Shown here piece by piece: positions 1 to 6,840 of a DNA stretch of 35,458 nucleotides. A model generated the notes under the pieces. It saw only the letters and a program-made list of their open reading frames with translations. It ran no database searches and was not told where the DNA came from. The stretch is from Viridibacillus arenosi (GTDB lineage: Bacteria; Bacillota; Bacilli; Bacillales_A; Planococcaceae): assembly GCF_001955655.1 (NCBI RefSeq), contig NZ_MSPW01000019.1, forward strand, positions 1 through 35,458, read 5' to 3'. The first letter of the stretch is position 1. Every line of letters begins with the position of its first letter. Position numbers and translations under genes: made by a program.

Positions 1-25
1 TTTCGCTCGAGTTGAACCTGAATAA
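1..25 (+). CDS. possible 3' end of a gene truncated by the window edge
   Basis: Frame 2 reads FARVEPE and stops at TAA 23-25. The reading is too short to test, and the only support is that no other gene explains these bases. Nothing about function can be said. Confidence 0.2.
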
Positions 26-64
26 AGTGTAGATTTGTAAAAAAGATTGATTTTATATTGGGAA
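25..64 (+). repeat. 20-bp tandem repeat locus, two units
   Basis: There are two consecutive 20-bp units, 25-44 (core TGTAGATTTGTAAAAAA) and 45-64 (core GATTGATTTTATA). The first matches the leading unit of the four-unit arrays at 9712, 20871 and 29957. The array is shorter here and is followed 40 bp later by a 27-bp hairpin repeat. Confidence 0.5.
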
Positions 65-104
65 TTTTTGTTACTATCAATATTGAGATTGTGAAAGAAT
101 GTAC

Positions 105-131
105 TTCAACTAACGGGGCAGGTTAGTTGAA
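105..131 (+). repeat. 27-bp hairpin repeat (core unit), perfect copy
   Basis: Perfect inverted repeat: arm TTCAACTAAC at 105-114, loop GGGGCAG at 115-121, arm GTTAGTTGAA at 122-131. This copy stands alone without a terminator module and defines the consensus for the family. The 24 bases in front of it resemble those before the degenerate copy near 1570, so the two loci share a longer segment. Confidence 0.9.
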
Positions 132-272
132 TAAGGGATTAGAAATAATAATGGGTTTTACCAATTTTCAAAGGGGAAAATGGGCATTAGAAAAAGGGTT
201 GATAATTCATCCGTTAGTATGATTTAAAGCCAGGATAACCAATTTATAATATTATAAATGAGGTGATTATAT

Positions 273-836
273 ATGTTAGATTTAAAAGAGTTAATGAAAT
301 CGAAAACTAAATTTAAAAAGATTTGGGAAAGCCCTTGTAAAAATCATCGTGTTCTGTATTTTCAGATCAATAATGAAGACAATGGAATTAAAGCACATTT
401 TCACCCTTATGGAGAAGATCATGCATTAATTTTAGAAGGAGAATTGACTTATGATGTTTCATTTAAAGAGCAGATAGTTGCTAAAAAAAGTGACCTTGTT
501 TTTGGATGGACAAACTATGTGCATGGTTATCATAATTTCAACGAAAAACCTTTACATATTTTAGTTTTTGCCACACCCGAAAATAATTTATCAGTGTATG
601 ATCAAAGTGAACTGCCTATACAAAATGATGCTAATATTAGAATAATTGAAAAGTTACCAAAAGCAGAAAACCTCGCTTCAAATAGAGTGATTTTTTCATC
701 AGTACCTCCAAAAGATTTTTCTAACACTCTTATAATTGATCTTGAAAGTCAAAAGATAGAATATACTCAGTACAAAATGGATAAGGATAATAATAACAAT
801 AAATTATATATAACATTCAAATTACCTATACAATAG
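273..836 (+). CDS. cupin domain protein
   Basis: This 187-residue protein carries a single cupin beta-barrel. The metal-binding set is visible as H42, H44 and E48 in HFHPYGED, with H84 in the second motif (VHGYHNF). GEL follows the first motif, as is usual in Cupin_2 proteins. The C-terminal third (about 105-187) is poorly conserved and ends in an asparagine-rich stretch. There is no signal peptide, so it is cytoplasmic. The ATG has a GAGGTGAT ribosome binding site about 8 bases upstream. The gene stands alone between repeats and is closed by a hairpin at 866. The fold is clear, but the substrate cannot be inferred: such proteins may be dioxygenases, isomerases or sugar-binding sensors. Confidence 0.75.
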   Translation: MLDLKELMKSKTKFKKIWESPCKNHRVLYFQINNEDNGIKAHFHPYGEDHALILEGELTYDVSFKEQIVAKKSDLVFGWTNYVHGYHNFNEKPLHILVFATPENNLSVYDQSELPIQNDANIRIIEKLPKAENLASNRVIFSSVPPKDFSNTLIIDLESQKIEYTQYKMDKDNNNNKLYITFKLPIQ

Positions 837-865
837 ATGTGGAATTATTCCCTCATGCAAAAACC

Positions 866-897
866 AAACCCGAAAACTCGTGGGTTTCTTTTCTTTT
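866..897 (+). terminator. intrinsic terminator after the cupin gene
   Basis: AAACCC at 866-871 pairs with GGGTTT at 882-887, extended by CGA/TCG, and is followed by TTTCTTTTCTTTT. It lies 30 bases after the stop codon. Confidence 0.6.
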
Positions 898-950
898 AAA
901 ATCGATGTTTATAGCATACTTTTAATCAAACTTTATTCTAAAGCTACATT

Positions 951-1026
951 TTGAACTAACTTGTGCTTTACTTTAATAAGGAGTAGAGCCTTTTTCTTAT
1001 TGAACTAACGGGGTAGTTTAGTTTAA
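951..1026 (+). repeat. composite repeat, terminator type 2
   Basis: The 5' half-arm TTGAACTAAC (951-960) is followed by a GCTTTACT/AGTAGAGC hairpin with T-tract, then a 27-bp core at 1000-1026 with loop GGGGTAG. It sits between the cupin gene and the small membrane protein gene. A single inverted 20-bp-type unit (ATCAAACTTTATTCTA) precedes it at 921-940. Confidence 0.85.
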
Positions 1027-1075
1027 AAAAGGTATCTTTTGAAAGTGACAGATTATCAGTGGGAGGAATAAATAA

Positions 1076-1333
1076 ATGGAAGAAAAAAAGTTTGATATTT
1101 TAATGTTATTTCAAATAATTTTTGCAATCCTTGTAATGTTAATTAGTATTTACAGTAAGGTTACGGAAAACTACAACTTACTACCATTGATGCTCATACT
1201 TCTGAGTATAACGTTACTTATAATGGGATTACGAGAATATAAAAGAACTCAGAGTTTATTGTGGGGTATCTTCATTTTATGCACTTCGTTATACATTTTA
1301 TTCTCTGCGGTTGAAAGCATTATGATTAATTAA
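1076..1333 (+). CDS. small membrane protein, DUF3953-like
   Basis: This 85-residue, very hydrophobic protein has three predicted membrane segments (about 8-27, 35-52 and 60-80), with a short basic loop (REYKRTQS) between the second and third. Length, segment spacing and the motif IMGLREYKR resemble the small DUF3953 membrane proteins common in Bacillus; this is from memory. The ATG has a GGGAGGA site 9-10 bases upstream. It is flanked on both sides by composite repeats, so it is a monocistronic unit. Function is unknown. Confidence 0.65.
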   Translation: MEEKKFDILMLFQIIFAILVMLISIYSKVTENYNLLPLMLILLSITLLIMGLREYKRTQSLLWGIFILCTSLYILFSAVESIMIN

Positions 1334-1345
1334 ATAGAAGTAATA

Positions 1346-1434
1346 TTGAACTAACGGGTGCTTTGTTTGAAGATCATTGAGTTGCAAATGCAGCTCTTTT
1401 TTTCTTATTGAACTAAAGGGGCAGTTTAGTGCAA
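1346..1434 (+). repeat. composite repeat, terminator type 1
   Basis: TTGAACTAACGGGTGCTTT opens the element. Then comes the near-palindrome GAGTTGCAAATGCAGCTC with seven T, and a core at 1408-1434 in which the stem has decayed (AACTAAA/TTTAGTGC). It begins 13 bases after the membrane-protein stop and is probably its terminator. Confidence 0.85.
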
Positions 1435-1544
1435 CAAAGAGTACCTTCAGAATTATGGGGATTTACAACGCTAAGAAAAGAAATGTGACCAAACGACATT
1501 TTGGTAACTTTAATCTTTAAATGGATATTTATGTTAAAATAACT

Positions 1545-1600
1545 ATTAAGATTGTGGGAAAAAGTACTTAAACTAATGCAGCAGGATTCTTGAAGTAGAA
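1545..1600 (+). repeat. degenerate 27-bp repeat
   Basis: The stretch AGATTGTG..AAGTACTT.AACTAA..CAGCAGG parallels 81-125, but the second arm is lost (TTCTTGAAG). It lies directly in front of the ribosome binding site of the CPBP gene, so it is part of that gene's untranslated leader. Confidence 0.5.
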
Positions 1601-1621
1601 AAGGAGGAGTTTCTGATAGAT

Positions 1622-2272
1622 TTGAAAGTAAATAAGAATTATATTTGGGTATATTTCATAACATTTTTTGCCCTATGGTGTATCAGAGAATTATGGTTAG
1701 TTCAATATTTAGATTTAATGGATTCTGTTCCAAGAGCTATAACGTCAGCCGTTATTAAAGTAGTTATTTGGATAATTCCAGTTTTATTATTAGTTAAAAT
1801 TACGGAAAAAGGTGTTCCATTTTCCTATTTAGGGTTACGTCATAACTATATAAATGGTTTAAAATGGGCATATTTGGTATCTTTAGTATTAATATCTTAT
1901 TTTGTAATTTTAAATTTCACTATTTTAGATAATAATGTCGATTTTCGAATAGGGTTTAACGAATGGCTTAATACTATTCTATTAGTTGGGATAACTGAAG
2001 AAATTGTCTTTAGGGGTTTTTTGTTAAGAAAACTTATGGATTCTTTTAAATTTTGGATAGCTAATACCATTACATCTTTACTTTTTGTATCAATTCATTT
2101 TCCTATTTGGTTTTATAAAGGTCTTTTCGAATTCCCTTATATTTTTACTGCGTCATTAACAGCTTTTATATTGGGCATTATATTTGGCTATGTGTATAAG
2201 AAAAGCGGCTCTCTTTGGTCAGTAATTGTTATCCATTCTTTGTATAATTTGTTAGTATCACTCTTCTACTAA
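1622..2272 (+). CDS. CPBP-family intramembrane glutamic endopeptidase
   Basis: This 216-residue integral membrane protein has six to seven membrane segments. It contains the three CPBP (Rce1/Abi) motifs: EEIVFR with E126, E127 and R131; H159 in SIHFP; and the C-terminal HSLYN with H205 and N209. These form the active site of the glutamate intramembrane protease family, whose bacterial members process peptides or give immunity to bacteriocins. Translation starts at TTG, 12 bases after GGAGGAG at 1603-1609; there is no better ATG. No bacteriocin gene is visible nearby, so an immunity role is conjecture. The gene has its own terminators downstream. Confidence 0.85.
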   Translation: MKVNKNYIWVYFITFFALWCIRELWLVQYLDLMDSVPRAITSAVIKVVIWIIPVLLLVKITEKGVPFSYLGLRHNYINGLKWAYLVSLVLISYFVILNFTILDNNVDFRIGFNEWLNTILLVGITEEIVFRGFLLRKLMDSFKFWIANTITSLLFVSIHFPIWFYKGLFEFPYIFTASLTAFILGIIFGYVYKKSGSLWSVIVIHSLYNLLVSLFY

Positions 2273-2293
2273 CTAATACTTTATTCAAATAAC

Positions 2294-2366
2294 GTTCCCA
2301 AATCAAAGTTTTGGGACGAAATAAAACGCTTAAAACGTTGTCATACCAATGTATTAAGTGTTTTTC
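2294..2366 (+). terminator. two consecutive hairpins after the CPBP gene
   Basis: GTTCCCAAA (2294-2302) pairs with TTTTGGGAC (2309-2317). The second hairpin, 2326-2340 with 2347-2361, is followed by TTTTTC and is the better intrinsic terminator. Confidence 0.6.
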
Positions 2367-2488
2367 TGTATTTCATTCATATTCACTTTATTATGCACTA
2401 TCGTTTGAACATAGATACAACAAAGCTTGAAAACCTGGCGATAACCTCAAAAGCTTACCTATCACTATAATAAGCGTCACTGTTCTTC

Positions 2489-2572
2489 TTCAACTAACTG
2501 GTGCGTTGATCTAAGTAGGATTAACGTTCTTTTTTGGTGGAGTTATTGAACTAACGGGGCAGTTTAGTTTAA
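2489..2572 (+). repeat. composite repeat with divergent central module
   Basis: TTCAACTAAC at 2489-2498 and a good core at 2546-2572 flank a central hairpin unlike the other two types (GTTGATCTAAGTAGGATTAAC, then GTTCTTTTTT). The slot therefore tolerates unrelated sequences. Confidence 0.8.
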
Positions 2573-2642
2573 GAAGAAGTGCTCAAACAAGGTTGTCAAC
2601 GTTACAGTTTAAGTAAGTGATTTTTTTAGGGGAGGGATGAAT

Positions 2643-2681
2643 ATGTATAAAAAATTAGGCTATGTTAAATCTTATTGTTGA
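2643..2681 (+). CDS. 12-codon ORF with strong ribosome binding site
   Basis: MYKKLGYVKSYC follows GGGGAGGG at 2630-2636 with a spacing of 6. It is either the stump of a lost gene or a real small peptide. The 600-base stretch around it (2370-2920) contains no other gene. Confidence 0.25.
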   Translation: MYKKLGYVKSYC

Positions 2682-2769
2682 TAATAGAATATTCCGAACA
2701 ACTTCTTGCTGAACGGGTAGTCTTGTTGAACAAGTTGTAAATTTAACATTTTAAAGTAAGAGCAGTAAG

Positions 2770-2800
2770 AGCATTTCTTTGTAATAAGAAATGCTTTTTA
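2770..2800 (+). terminator. intrinsic terminator
   Basis: AGCATTTCTT (2770-2779) pairs with AAGAAATGCT (2786-2795) and is followed by TTTTATTTTT. The only upstream gene candidate is the 12-codon ORF, so this terminator supports transcription through it or marks a deleted gene. Confidence 0.75.
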
Positions 2801-2860
2801 TTTTTATCAAAACTAAATGAATATAACAATAATAATATAACAAAAAACGATATTAATTTA

Positions 2861-2889
2861 TTGTATAACGATAAATTTTGTGTTAAAGT
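2861..2889 (+). promoter_or_regulatory. candidate sigma-A promoter of the DUF2975 operon
   Basis: TTGTAT (2861-2866), 17-base spacer, TAAAGT (2884-2889). Two copies of AACGATA lie at and just before it and could be the operator of the Xre-type regulator encoded third in the operon. Confidence 0.4.
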
Positions 2890-2921
2890 CATTTTATTAT
2901 CAAATCAGTGAGGTGCTTTAA

Positions 2922-3407
2922 ATGAATGTTAAACAAAGTTCAACCACCATCTTAAAGGTAATTATTTTTCTGATTGGAATTGCGATGCTTGCTTTATGTA
3001 TCTTTTGGTTGCCTGAGATAGCATATAAAGATGCAAAGATACATCCAGATACGGCTTACTTCCTAATCCCATTTTTAGTATGTGCATATGGATTCTGTAT
3101 TACGTTTTCTGTTGCGTTGTGTCAAGCATTTAAACTACTAACCTATATCGAAAAAAACAATGCTTTCTCTGAATTATCCCTTAAATCTTTGAAAGTTATA
3201 AAAAAATGTGCTTTTACAGTCATTTTCTTCATTCTGTTAGGAATAGTTTGCTTAAAGGTACTTGCTAAAGTCACTGGAGATGATGCTGCAGGTCCTATAT
3301 CATTAAGTCTAATGGGTATTTTAGTGACGAGTATCGTTGCAACATTTGTAAGTGTTCTTCAAAAACCAATTAAAAATTTCCTAGAAAAAAATGAAATAAA
3401 AATGTGA
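2922..3407 (+). CDS. DUF2975 membrane protein (YoaS-like), first copy
   Basis: The 161-residue protein has four membrane segments at about 10-30, 45-72, 95-115 and 125-148. The DUF2975 core QAFKLLTYIEKNNAFSELS links segments 2 and 3. B. subtilis YoaS belongs to this family and is encoded next to the Xre-type regulator YozG, the arrangement seen here. The ATG follows GAGGTG with a spacing of about 7. The stop codon lies inside the ribosome binding site of the next gene, so the two are translationally coupled. The family is thought to form membrane partners of the linked small DNA-binding protein; its ligand is unknown. Confidence 0.8.
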   Translation: MNVKQSSTTILKVIIFLIGIAMLALCIFWLPEIAYKDAKIHPDTAYFLIPFLVCAYGFCITFSVALCQAFKLLTYIEKNNAFSELSLKSLKVIKKCAFTVIFFILLGIVCLKVLAKVTGDDAAGPISLSLMGILVTSIVATFVSVLQKPIKNFLEKNEIKM

Positions 3408-3416
3408 GGTGTTATT

Positions 3417-3896
3417 TTGAGAAAAGTCACAACATTATTTTTAAAAATAGCTGTTTTTATTATAGGACTACCGGTTCTTGCTTTATGTATATTTTTAGTG
3501 CCCCATATGGCGAATTTCGCAGCAAAATTGTATCCAAATATTGCCCTAATGAAATATCTCGTTTTCATCGTGATGTATGGAGCGGCTGTGCCTTTTTACT
3601 TTGCTCTCTATCAGGCTTTCAATCTTTTACGGTACATTGACGAGAACGCAGCGTTCTCGGAATTATCTGTAAAGGCGTTAAAGAACATAAAGTGCTGTGC
3701 GATTACAATCAGTGGTTTGTATGTATTAGGTTTGCCACTCTTTCGTTTTATAGCGAAGGAAGTTGACCCTCCTATTGGATTAATGGGACTCATCATCATT
3801 TTTGCTTCGTTGGTTATCGCCGTTTTTGCTGCTATCCTCCAACGGCTACTACAAGAAGCGATTAACATAAAATCAGAAAATGATTTGACGGTCTGA
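3417..3896 (+). CDS. DUF2975 membrane protein (YoaS-like), second copy
   Basis: This 159-residue paralogue of the preceding gene has the same four-segment layout and the matching core QAFNLLRYIDENAAFSELS. The two copies share segment 1 (VFIIGLPVLALCIF against IFLIGIAMLALCIF) but diverge in segments 3 and 4, so the duplication is old. Translation begins at TTG, 6 bases after GAGGTG at 3405-3410, which overlaps the stop of the first copy. Its own stop overlaps the ribosome binding site of the regulator. Two unequal copies beside one regulator suggest a heteromeric membrane sensor; this is inference. Confidence 0.8.
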   Translation: MRKVTTLFLKIAVFIIGLPVLALCIFLVPHMANFAAKLYPNIALMKYLVFIVMYGAAVPFYFALYQAFNLLRYIDENAAFSELSVKALKNIKCCAITISGLYVLGLPLFRFIAKEVDPPIGLMGLIIIFASLVIAVFAAILQRLLQEAINIKSENDLTV

Positions 3897-3906
3897 GGTG
3901 AATAAC

Positions 3907-4125
3907 ATGGCGATTATAATCAATATTGATGTGATGTTAGCTAAAAGAAAAATGAGCGTAACAGTACTTTCGGAGAGTGTTGGAATAACAATGGCTAACC
4001 TTTCTATATTGAAAAATGGAAAGGCAAAAGCGATTCGTTTATCAACTTTAGAGAGGATTTGTAAGGCTTTAGAATGTCAGCCTGGAGATATTTTGGCGTA
4101 CAAAAGCGACGAAGATACTCAATAA
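3907..4125 (+). CDS. YozG-like Xre/Cro-type HTH regulator
   Basis: A 72-residue helix-turn-helix protein that fills its whole length with one Cro/C1 domain. The first helix is around VMLAKRKMS; the recognition part is VGITMANLSILKNGKAKAIR; and LERICKALECQPGDIL closes the domain, as in YozG-type regulators. The ATG at 3907 fits GAGGTG (3895-3900); an in-frame GTG at 3898 lies inside that site and is not the start. It is the last gene of the three-gene operon and is followed by a double hairpin. It probably represses or activates its own operon under control of the membrane partners. Confidence 0.85.
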   Translation: MAIIINIDVMLAKRKMSVTVLSESVGITMANLSILKNGKAKAIRLSTLERICKALECQPGDILAYKSDEDTQ

Positions 4126-4139
4126 AAACAGACAACTAA

Positions 4140-4202
4140 TTAATTTAACTAACGCGTAACGATAGTTAAATTAACCGTCTTTTCAAAGGGTGGTTTTCTT
4201 TT
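4140..4202 (+). terminator. 12-bp inverted repeat followed by intrinsic terminator
   Basis: TTAATTTAACTA (4140-4151) pairs perfectly with TAGTTAAATTAA (4163-4174). A second hairpin, AACC/GGTT with TTTTCTTTT, ends at about 4202. The first arm resembles a diverged hairpin repeat (TTAACTAACG). The stretch 4203-4336 holds nothing recognisable. Confidence 0.65.
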
Positions 4203-4336
4203 GGGGCAAAAAAACAACATTAAGATTTAACATAGCCAAAAATTAAGTAATATTGATTTTAAATATTTTATTGGTCAGAAGATTACAGAAGTAAATACAG
4301 AAAAGAACTTGCCTTTAGGGATGGCTTTTAAACTTA

Positions 4337-4418
4337 TTGTACTAACGGGTGCTTTAGTAGAAGATTTTGAGCTGTTCGTACAGCTCTTTTTTTTCACTAA
4401 CGGGGCAGGTTAGTTGAA
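4337..4418 (+). repeat. composite repeat, terminator type 1
   Basis: It reads ACTAACGGGTGCTTTAG, then GAGCTGTTCGTACAGCTC with eight T, then a core at 4392-4418 (TTTCACTAAC, GGGGCAG, GTTAGTTGAA). The hairpin loop is TTCGTA rather than the usual CATA, and the stem compensates, which suggests selection for pairing. Confidence 0.9.
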
Positions 4419-4465
4419 GGAGAAAATTGGAGTGAAAGTAATTCACAAAAAAGGAGGTATAAAAG

Positions 4466-4696
4466 GTGGACTTACTACTCTGGATAACTATTGGTTTCAT
4501 AATAATCGGATTTGTTGTTCTCACTTCTATGAAAAAAGGTATGGAAAGTAAGCTCGCTTGTATAACAGCAAACATGGAAGGCGAGGAAAGTTCAATAAAA
4601 GTTAAATCCATAATTTGGTGGATAGTGAGTCTCACAGCTTGGGGAATAGTGAGTATGATTCTTATTGTTTGGTGTTTTCATAATCACTTTGGATAA
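4466..4696 (+). CDS. small membrane protein of unknown function
   Basis: The 76-residue protein has two membrane segments, about 3-20 and 48-70, joined by a hydrophilic loop with acidic and basic residues (KKGMESK, MEGEESSIKVK). Translation starts at GTG, 7 bases after the consensus site AAGGAGGT at 4451-4458, so it is well translated. I do not recognise the family. Both sides are bounded by composite repeats; the right one starts 20 bases after the stop and supplies a terminator. The alternative reading on the other strand is a shadow. Confidence 0.6.
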   Translation: MDLLLWITIGFIIIGFVVLTSMKKGMESKLACITANMEGEESSIKVKSIIWWIVSLTAWGIVSMILIVWCFHNHFG

Positions 4697-4715
4697 CTGT
4701 TGGTTTCAAATGTAC

Positions 4716-4804
4716 TTAAACAAACGGGGGCTTTACTTGAAGATCATTGAGTTGCATATGCAGCTCTTTTTTTTTTATTGAACTAACGGGGTAGTTTAGT
4801 TGTA
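4716..4804 (+). repeat. composite repeat, terminator type 1
   Basis: The central palindrome GAGTTGCATATGCAGCTC is followed by ten T. The core at 4778-4804 has loop GGGGTAG and a worn 3' arm. The 5' arm has changed to TTAAACAAAC. Confidence 0.88.
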
Positions 4805-4825
4805 TAAGGGAAAATGTAGCTTTTG

Positions 4826-4853
4826 TTGAAATTTATGTAATAATAGATATATT
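4826..4853 (+). promoter_or_regulatory. candidate sigma-A promoter
   Basis: TTGAAA (4826-4831), 16-base spacer, TATATT (4848-4853). It lies 25 bases before the start region of the 27-codon ORF. Confidence 0.45.
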
Positions 4854-4877
4854 AAAACATAATTCAGGGAGGTTTTT

Positions 4878-4961
4878 ATGCAAACTCAAATACCAGCTAG
4901 TGTAGGTAAAATTACAATTCGTGCAAAAAAAGAAAATGGTGAAATTGTATATTTAGATTAG
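4878..4961 (+). CDS. 27-codon ORF or gene stump
   Basis: MQTQIPASVGKITIRA is followed by KKENGEIVYLD and a stop. It has its own candidate promoter and a GGGAGG site 5-6 bases before the ATG. The composition looks like the N-terminal beta-strands of a larger protein, so a premature stop or deletion is likely. Downstream bases to 5001 do not continue the reading. No family recognised. Confidence 0.4.
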   Translation: MQTQIPASVGKITIRAKKENGEIVYLD

Positions 4962-5001
4962 ATTGAATGAAGTGCGTTGCTGCGATATGTAGGAACGTTT
5001 T

Positions 5002-5089
5002 TTCAATAATGGGTGCATTAGCAAAAGATTATTGAGCTGCACAGACGGCTCTTTTTTTCTTTTTCAACGAAAGGGGCAGGTTAGTTGAA
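5002..5089 (+). repeat. composite repeat, terminator type 1
   Basis: TTCAATAATGGGTGCATTAG, then GAGCTGCACAGACGGCTC with seven T, then a core at 5063-5089 (first arm TTCAACGAAA). Confidence 0.88.
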
Positions 5090-5137
5090 GAGTGTTGTTT
5101 ATCTTGTGTTCAACAATCGGGCCATTTAATTTAATAA
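5090..5137 (+). repeat. extension repeat ending in TTCAACAATCGGGCC
   Basis: GAGTGTTGTTTATCTTGTG is followed by TTCAACAATCGGGCCATTTA at 5109-5128. The same segment follows the cores at 13894 and 16558, so it is a second module with a related but different hairpin. Confidence 0.75.
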
Positions 5138-5145
5138 GTGAATAT

Positions 5146-5176
5146 CTGCATCTGTTATAAAGATGCAGTTTTTTTA
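5146..5176 (+). terminator. intrinsic terminator
   Basis: CTGCATCT (5146-5153) pairs with AGATGCAG (5161-5168), followed by seven T. The same hairpin in decayed form recurs at 23851-23877 beside another repeat, so it appears to be a third exchangeable terminator module. Confidence 0.85.
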
Positions 5177-5251
5177 TTAAAAAATGTTGTAACGAAATCA
5201 ATAAATTTGTGATACATAGGTGAATGGCCAGACGGAAAAGGGAGGGTGGCA

Positions 5252-5734
5252 GTGGATAAGGACAATATATATCAAGATTATGGGGAATTTATTTTTAAAT
5301 ACTTGTTAACTTTGACAAACAACCTTGATTTAGCAGAGGAGCTAACTCAAGAAACATTTTATCAAGCGATTAAATCCATTAATAACTATCACGATAATGG
5401 TAAAGCCAAGTTTTCCACGTGGCTCTGTGCAATTGCTAAAAACGTATGGCTGCAAGAATTAAACCATAAAAATAAAAACCAACAATTGAAGGACTCACTA
5501 AAAAGTGAAAGCACAACATTTTACGACTTGGAAGATGAGTATATAAAAAACGAGGATAAAGTTATGTTTTTTAAAAAGGCTCATCAACTCAGTGAGGATA
5601 AACGAGAAATACTTTTTTTAAGATTGTTGGGTGACTTATCGTTCAAAGAAATTGGTTCAATTTTTGAAAGGACAGAAAACTGGGCAAGAGTGACTTTTTA
5701 TAGAGCAAAACTTGAAATCAGAAAGGGTGAGTAA
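5252..5734 (+). CDS. ECF-type RNA polymerase sigma factor
   Basis: The 160-residue protein has sigma-70 region 2 at about 10-75 (AEELTQETFYQAIKSI, then FSTWLCAIAKN) and region 4 at about 108-157 (LSEDKREILFLRLLGDLSFK, then EIGSIF). It would direct core RNA polymerase to a small regulon. The GTG at 5252 is 6 bases after GGAGG (5241-5245); the GTG at 5246 abuts that site and is unlikely. A TGTAACG box at 5188-5194 could be the -35 element of an autoregulated promoter, but the matching -10 is poor. The next gene, its anti-sigma factor, starts 4 bases after the stop. Confidence 0.9.
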   Translation: MDKDNIYQDYGEFIFKYLLTLTNNLDLAEELTQETFYQAIKSINNYHDNGKAKFSTWLCAIAKNVWLQELNHKNKNQQLKDSLKSESTTFYDLEDEYIKNEDKVMFFKKAHQLSEDKREILFLRLLGDLSFKEIGSIFERTENWARVTFYRAKLEIRKGE

Positions 5735-5738
5735 GGTT

Positions 5739-6401
5739 ATGAAACATAGTGTATTTAAGGATTTGGCTCCTGCTTATATTGATAAATTAACAAGTGAAGA
5801 AACAAACGAACAGATAGAAAAACATATGGATCAATGTGAAGAATGCCGAAATTATTTAAACAAAATGAAGGGAGATTTATTTTCAGAAGATGAAAATGAG
5901 AGAAGAAAAGATAATAGGAACATTGATTATTTCAAAAAGGTACGCTCCAAAAATAGAAAAAAGATCTTAGTTATCGTATCATCACTTCTAGCAATGTTTC
6001 TTGTTCTGATAACTGCTTATTACTTTGTGTTTGTAAATATGTGGCAAGCAAGTTCCAGTAATGTTGAAACAAACATTAAGAGTCAGGGCACGATGGCTAC
6101 GCTCTTATTCAAAGCAAAAAAGGACAATCATTATATAATTTTAACAGATGCAAAAACAGATGAGGGATATACAGATACTATATTTGTGTATGAAAAAAGG
6201 AACGATTTCTCTACCCCAGCAAAACTCCTAAAAGATGGGGGTGGCATTTCTTTCACATTTGCAGATGAAAACACACTATTACTGTACAATGGGAAGAAGA
6301 AGAAACTAACGGATGAAGATAAGGTAACTATACAATATAAAGATAAAATCGATGTAATACCCATAAAAGATTTATATGATAAAGGTAACGATGCTGAATG
6401 A
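5739..6401 (+). CDS. zinc-finger anti-sigma factor, membrane anchored
   Basis: The 220-residue partner of the upstream sigma factor. A zf-HC2 (ZAS) domain occupies residues 1-45 with H29, C33 and C36 (EKHMDQCEEC). A single membrane segment lies at about 75-99, and about 120 extracytoplasmic residues follow. The ATG at 5739 follows AGGGTGAG; the upstream in-frame codons lie inside the sigma gene. In this class, the N-terminal domain sequesters the sigma factor at the membrane and an outside signal releases it, often by proteolysis. The outer domain has beta-strand character and is not recognised. The signal is unknown. Confidence 0.85.
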   Translation: MKHSVFKDLAPAYIDKLTSEETNEQIEKHMDQCEECRNYLNKMKGDLFSEDENERRKDNRNIDYFKKVRSKNRKKILVIVSSLLAMFLVLITAYYFVFVNMWQASSSNVETNIKSQGTMATLLFKAKKDNHYIILTDAKTDEGYTDTIFVYEKRNDFSTPAKLLKDGGGISFTFADENTLLLYNGKKKKLTDEDKVTIQYKDKIDVIPIKDLYDKGNDAE

Positions 6402-6420
6402 TTTAAAAATGGGATAGAAG

Positions 6421-6452
6421 TTATACCGCAAACGGGCGCGATTGTTGAATAA
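6421..6452 (+). repeat. short repeat with core ACGGGCGCGATTGTT
   Basis: ACCGCAAACGGGCGCGATTG recurs almost exactly at 21770 and more loosely at 13768. AACAATC/GATTGTT arms around GGGCGC are visible in the 13768 copy. Confidence 0.6.
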
Positions 6453-6467
6453 GCTTCACTTTTCTTG

Positions 6468-6543
6468 TTCAACTAACGGGTGCTTTACTTCAAGTAGGAG
6501 TAAAGCTTTTTTCTTATTGAACTAACGGGGCAGGATAGTTGAA
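6468..6543 (+). repeat. composite repeat, terminator type 2
   Basis: TTCAACTAAC (6468-6477), GCTTTACTTC...GGAGTAAAGC with TTTTTTC, and a core at 6517-6543. It terminates the sigma/anti-sigma operon and lies directly before the duplicated acetyltransferase block. Confidence 0.92.
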
Positions 6544-6615
6544 TAAGAAGGTATATTTACGTTGTTCATCTAAGAATAAACGTTCCTAATTTAGCTATCA
6601 AAAGGAGTGCTTAAA

Positions 6616-6840
6616 TTGACTCTACATATAAAATTCCCTAATTTAGAAACTGACAGATTGATTTTGCGGAATTTGAGAAATGAGGATATTGACTTTATTT
6701 ATCGACTCTTCAGCAACGAAAAAGTATGTGATTTTTTATATGATGAAGAATTGTTAACGATTAGAAATGAAGCTACAGAGTTTGTTGAATGGAATTCAAA
6801 TCCTAAAGAAAAAGGATTTAATCGATGGATATTAGTCTAA
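6616..6840 (+). pseudogene. truncated GNAT acetyltransferase (duplicate of the gene at 15922)
   Basis: Codons 1-74 match the start of the intact acetyltransferase at 15922-16485 almost base for base, and homology extends about 60 bases upstream, covering the ribosome binding site. It ends abruptly after the shared ATTAGTC, where two or so foreign bases give a stop. The acetyl-CoA motif lies beyond the break, so the product cannot be active. The shared blocks are about 6556-6837 and 15861-16143. The reading begins at TTG after AAGGAG. Confidence 0.85.
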
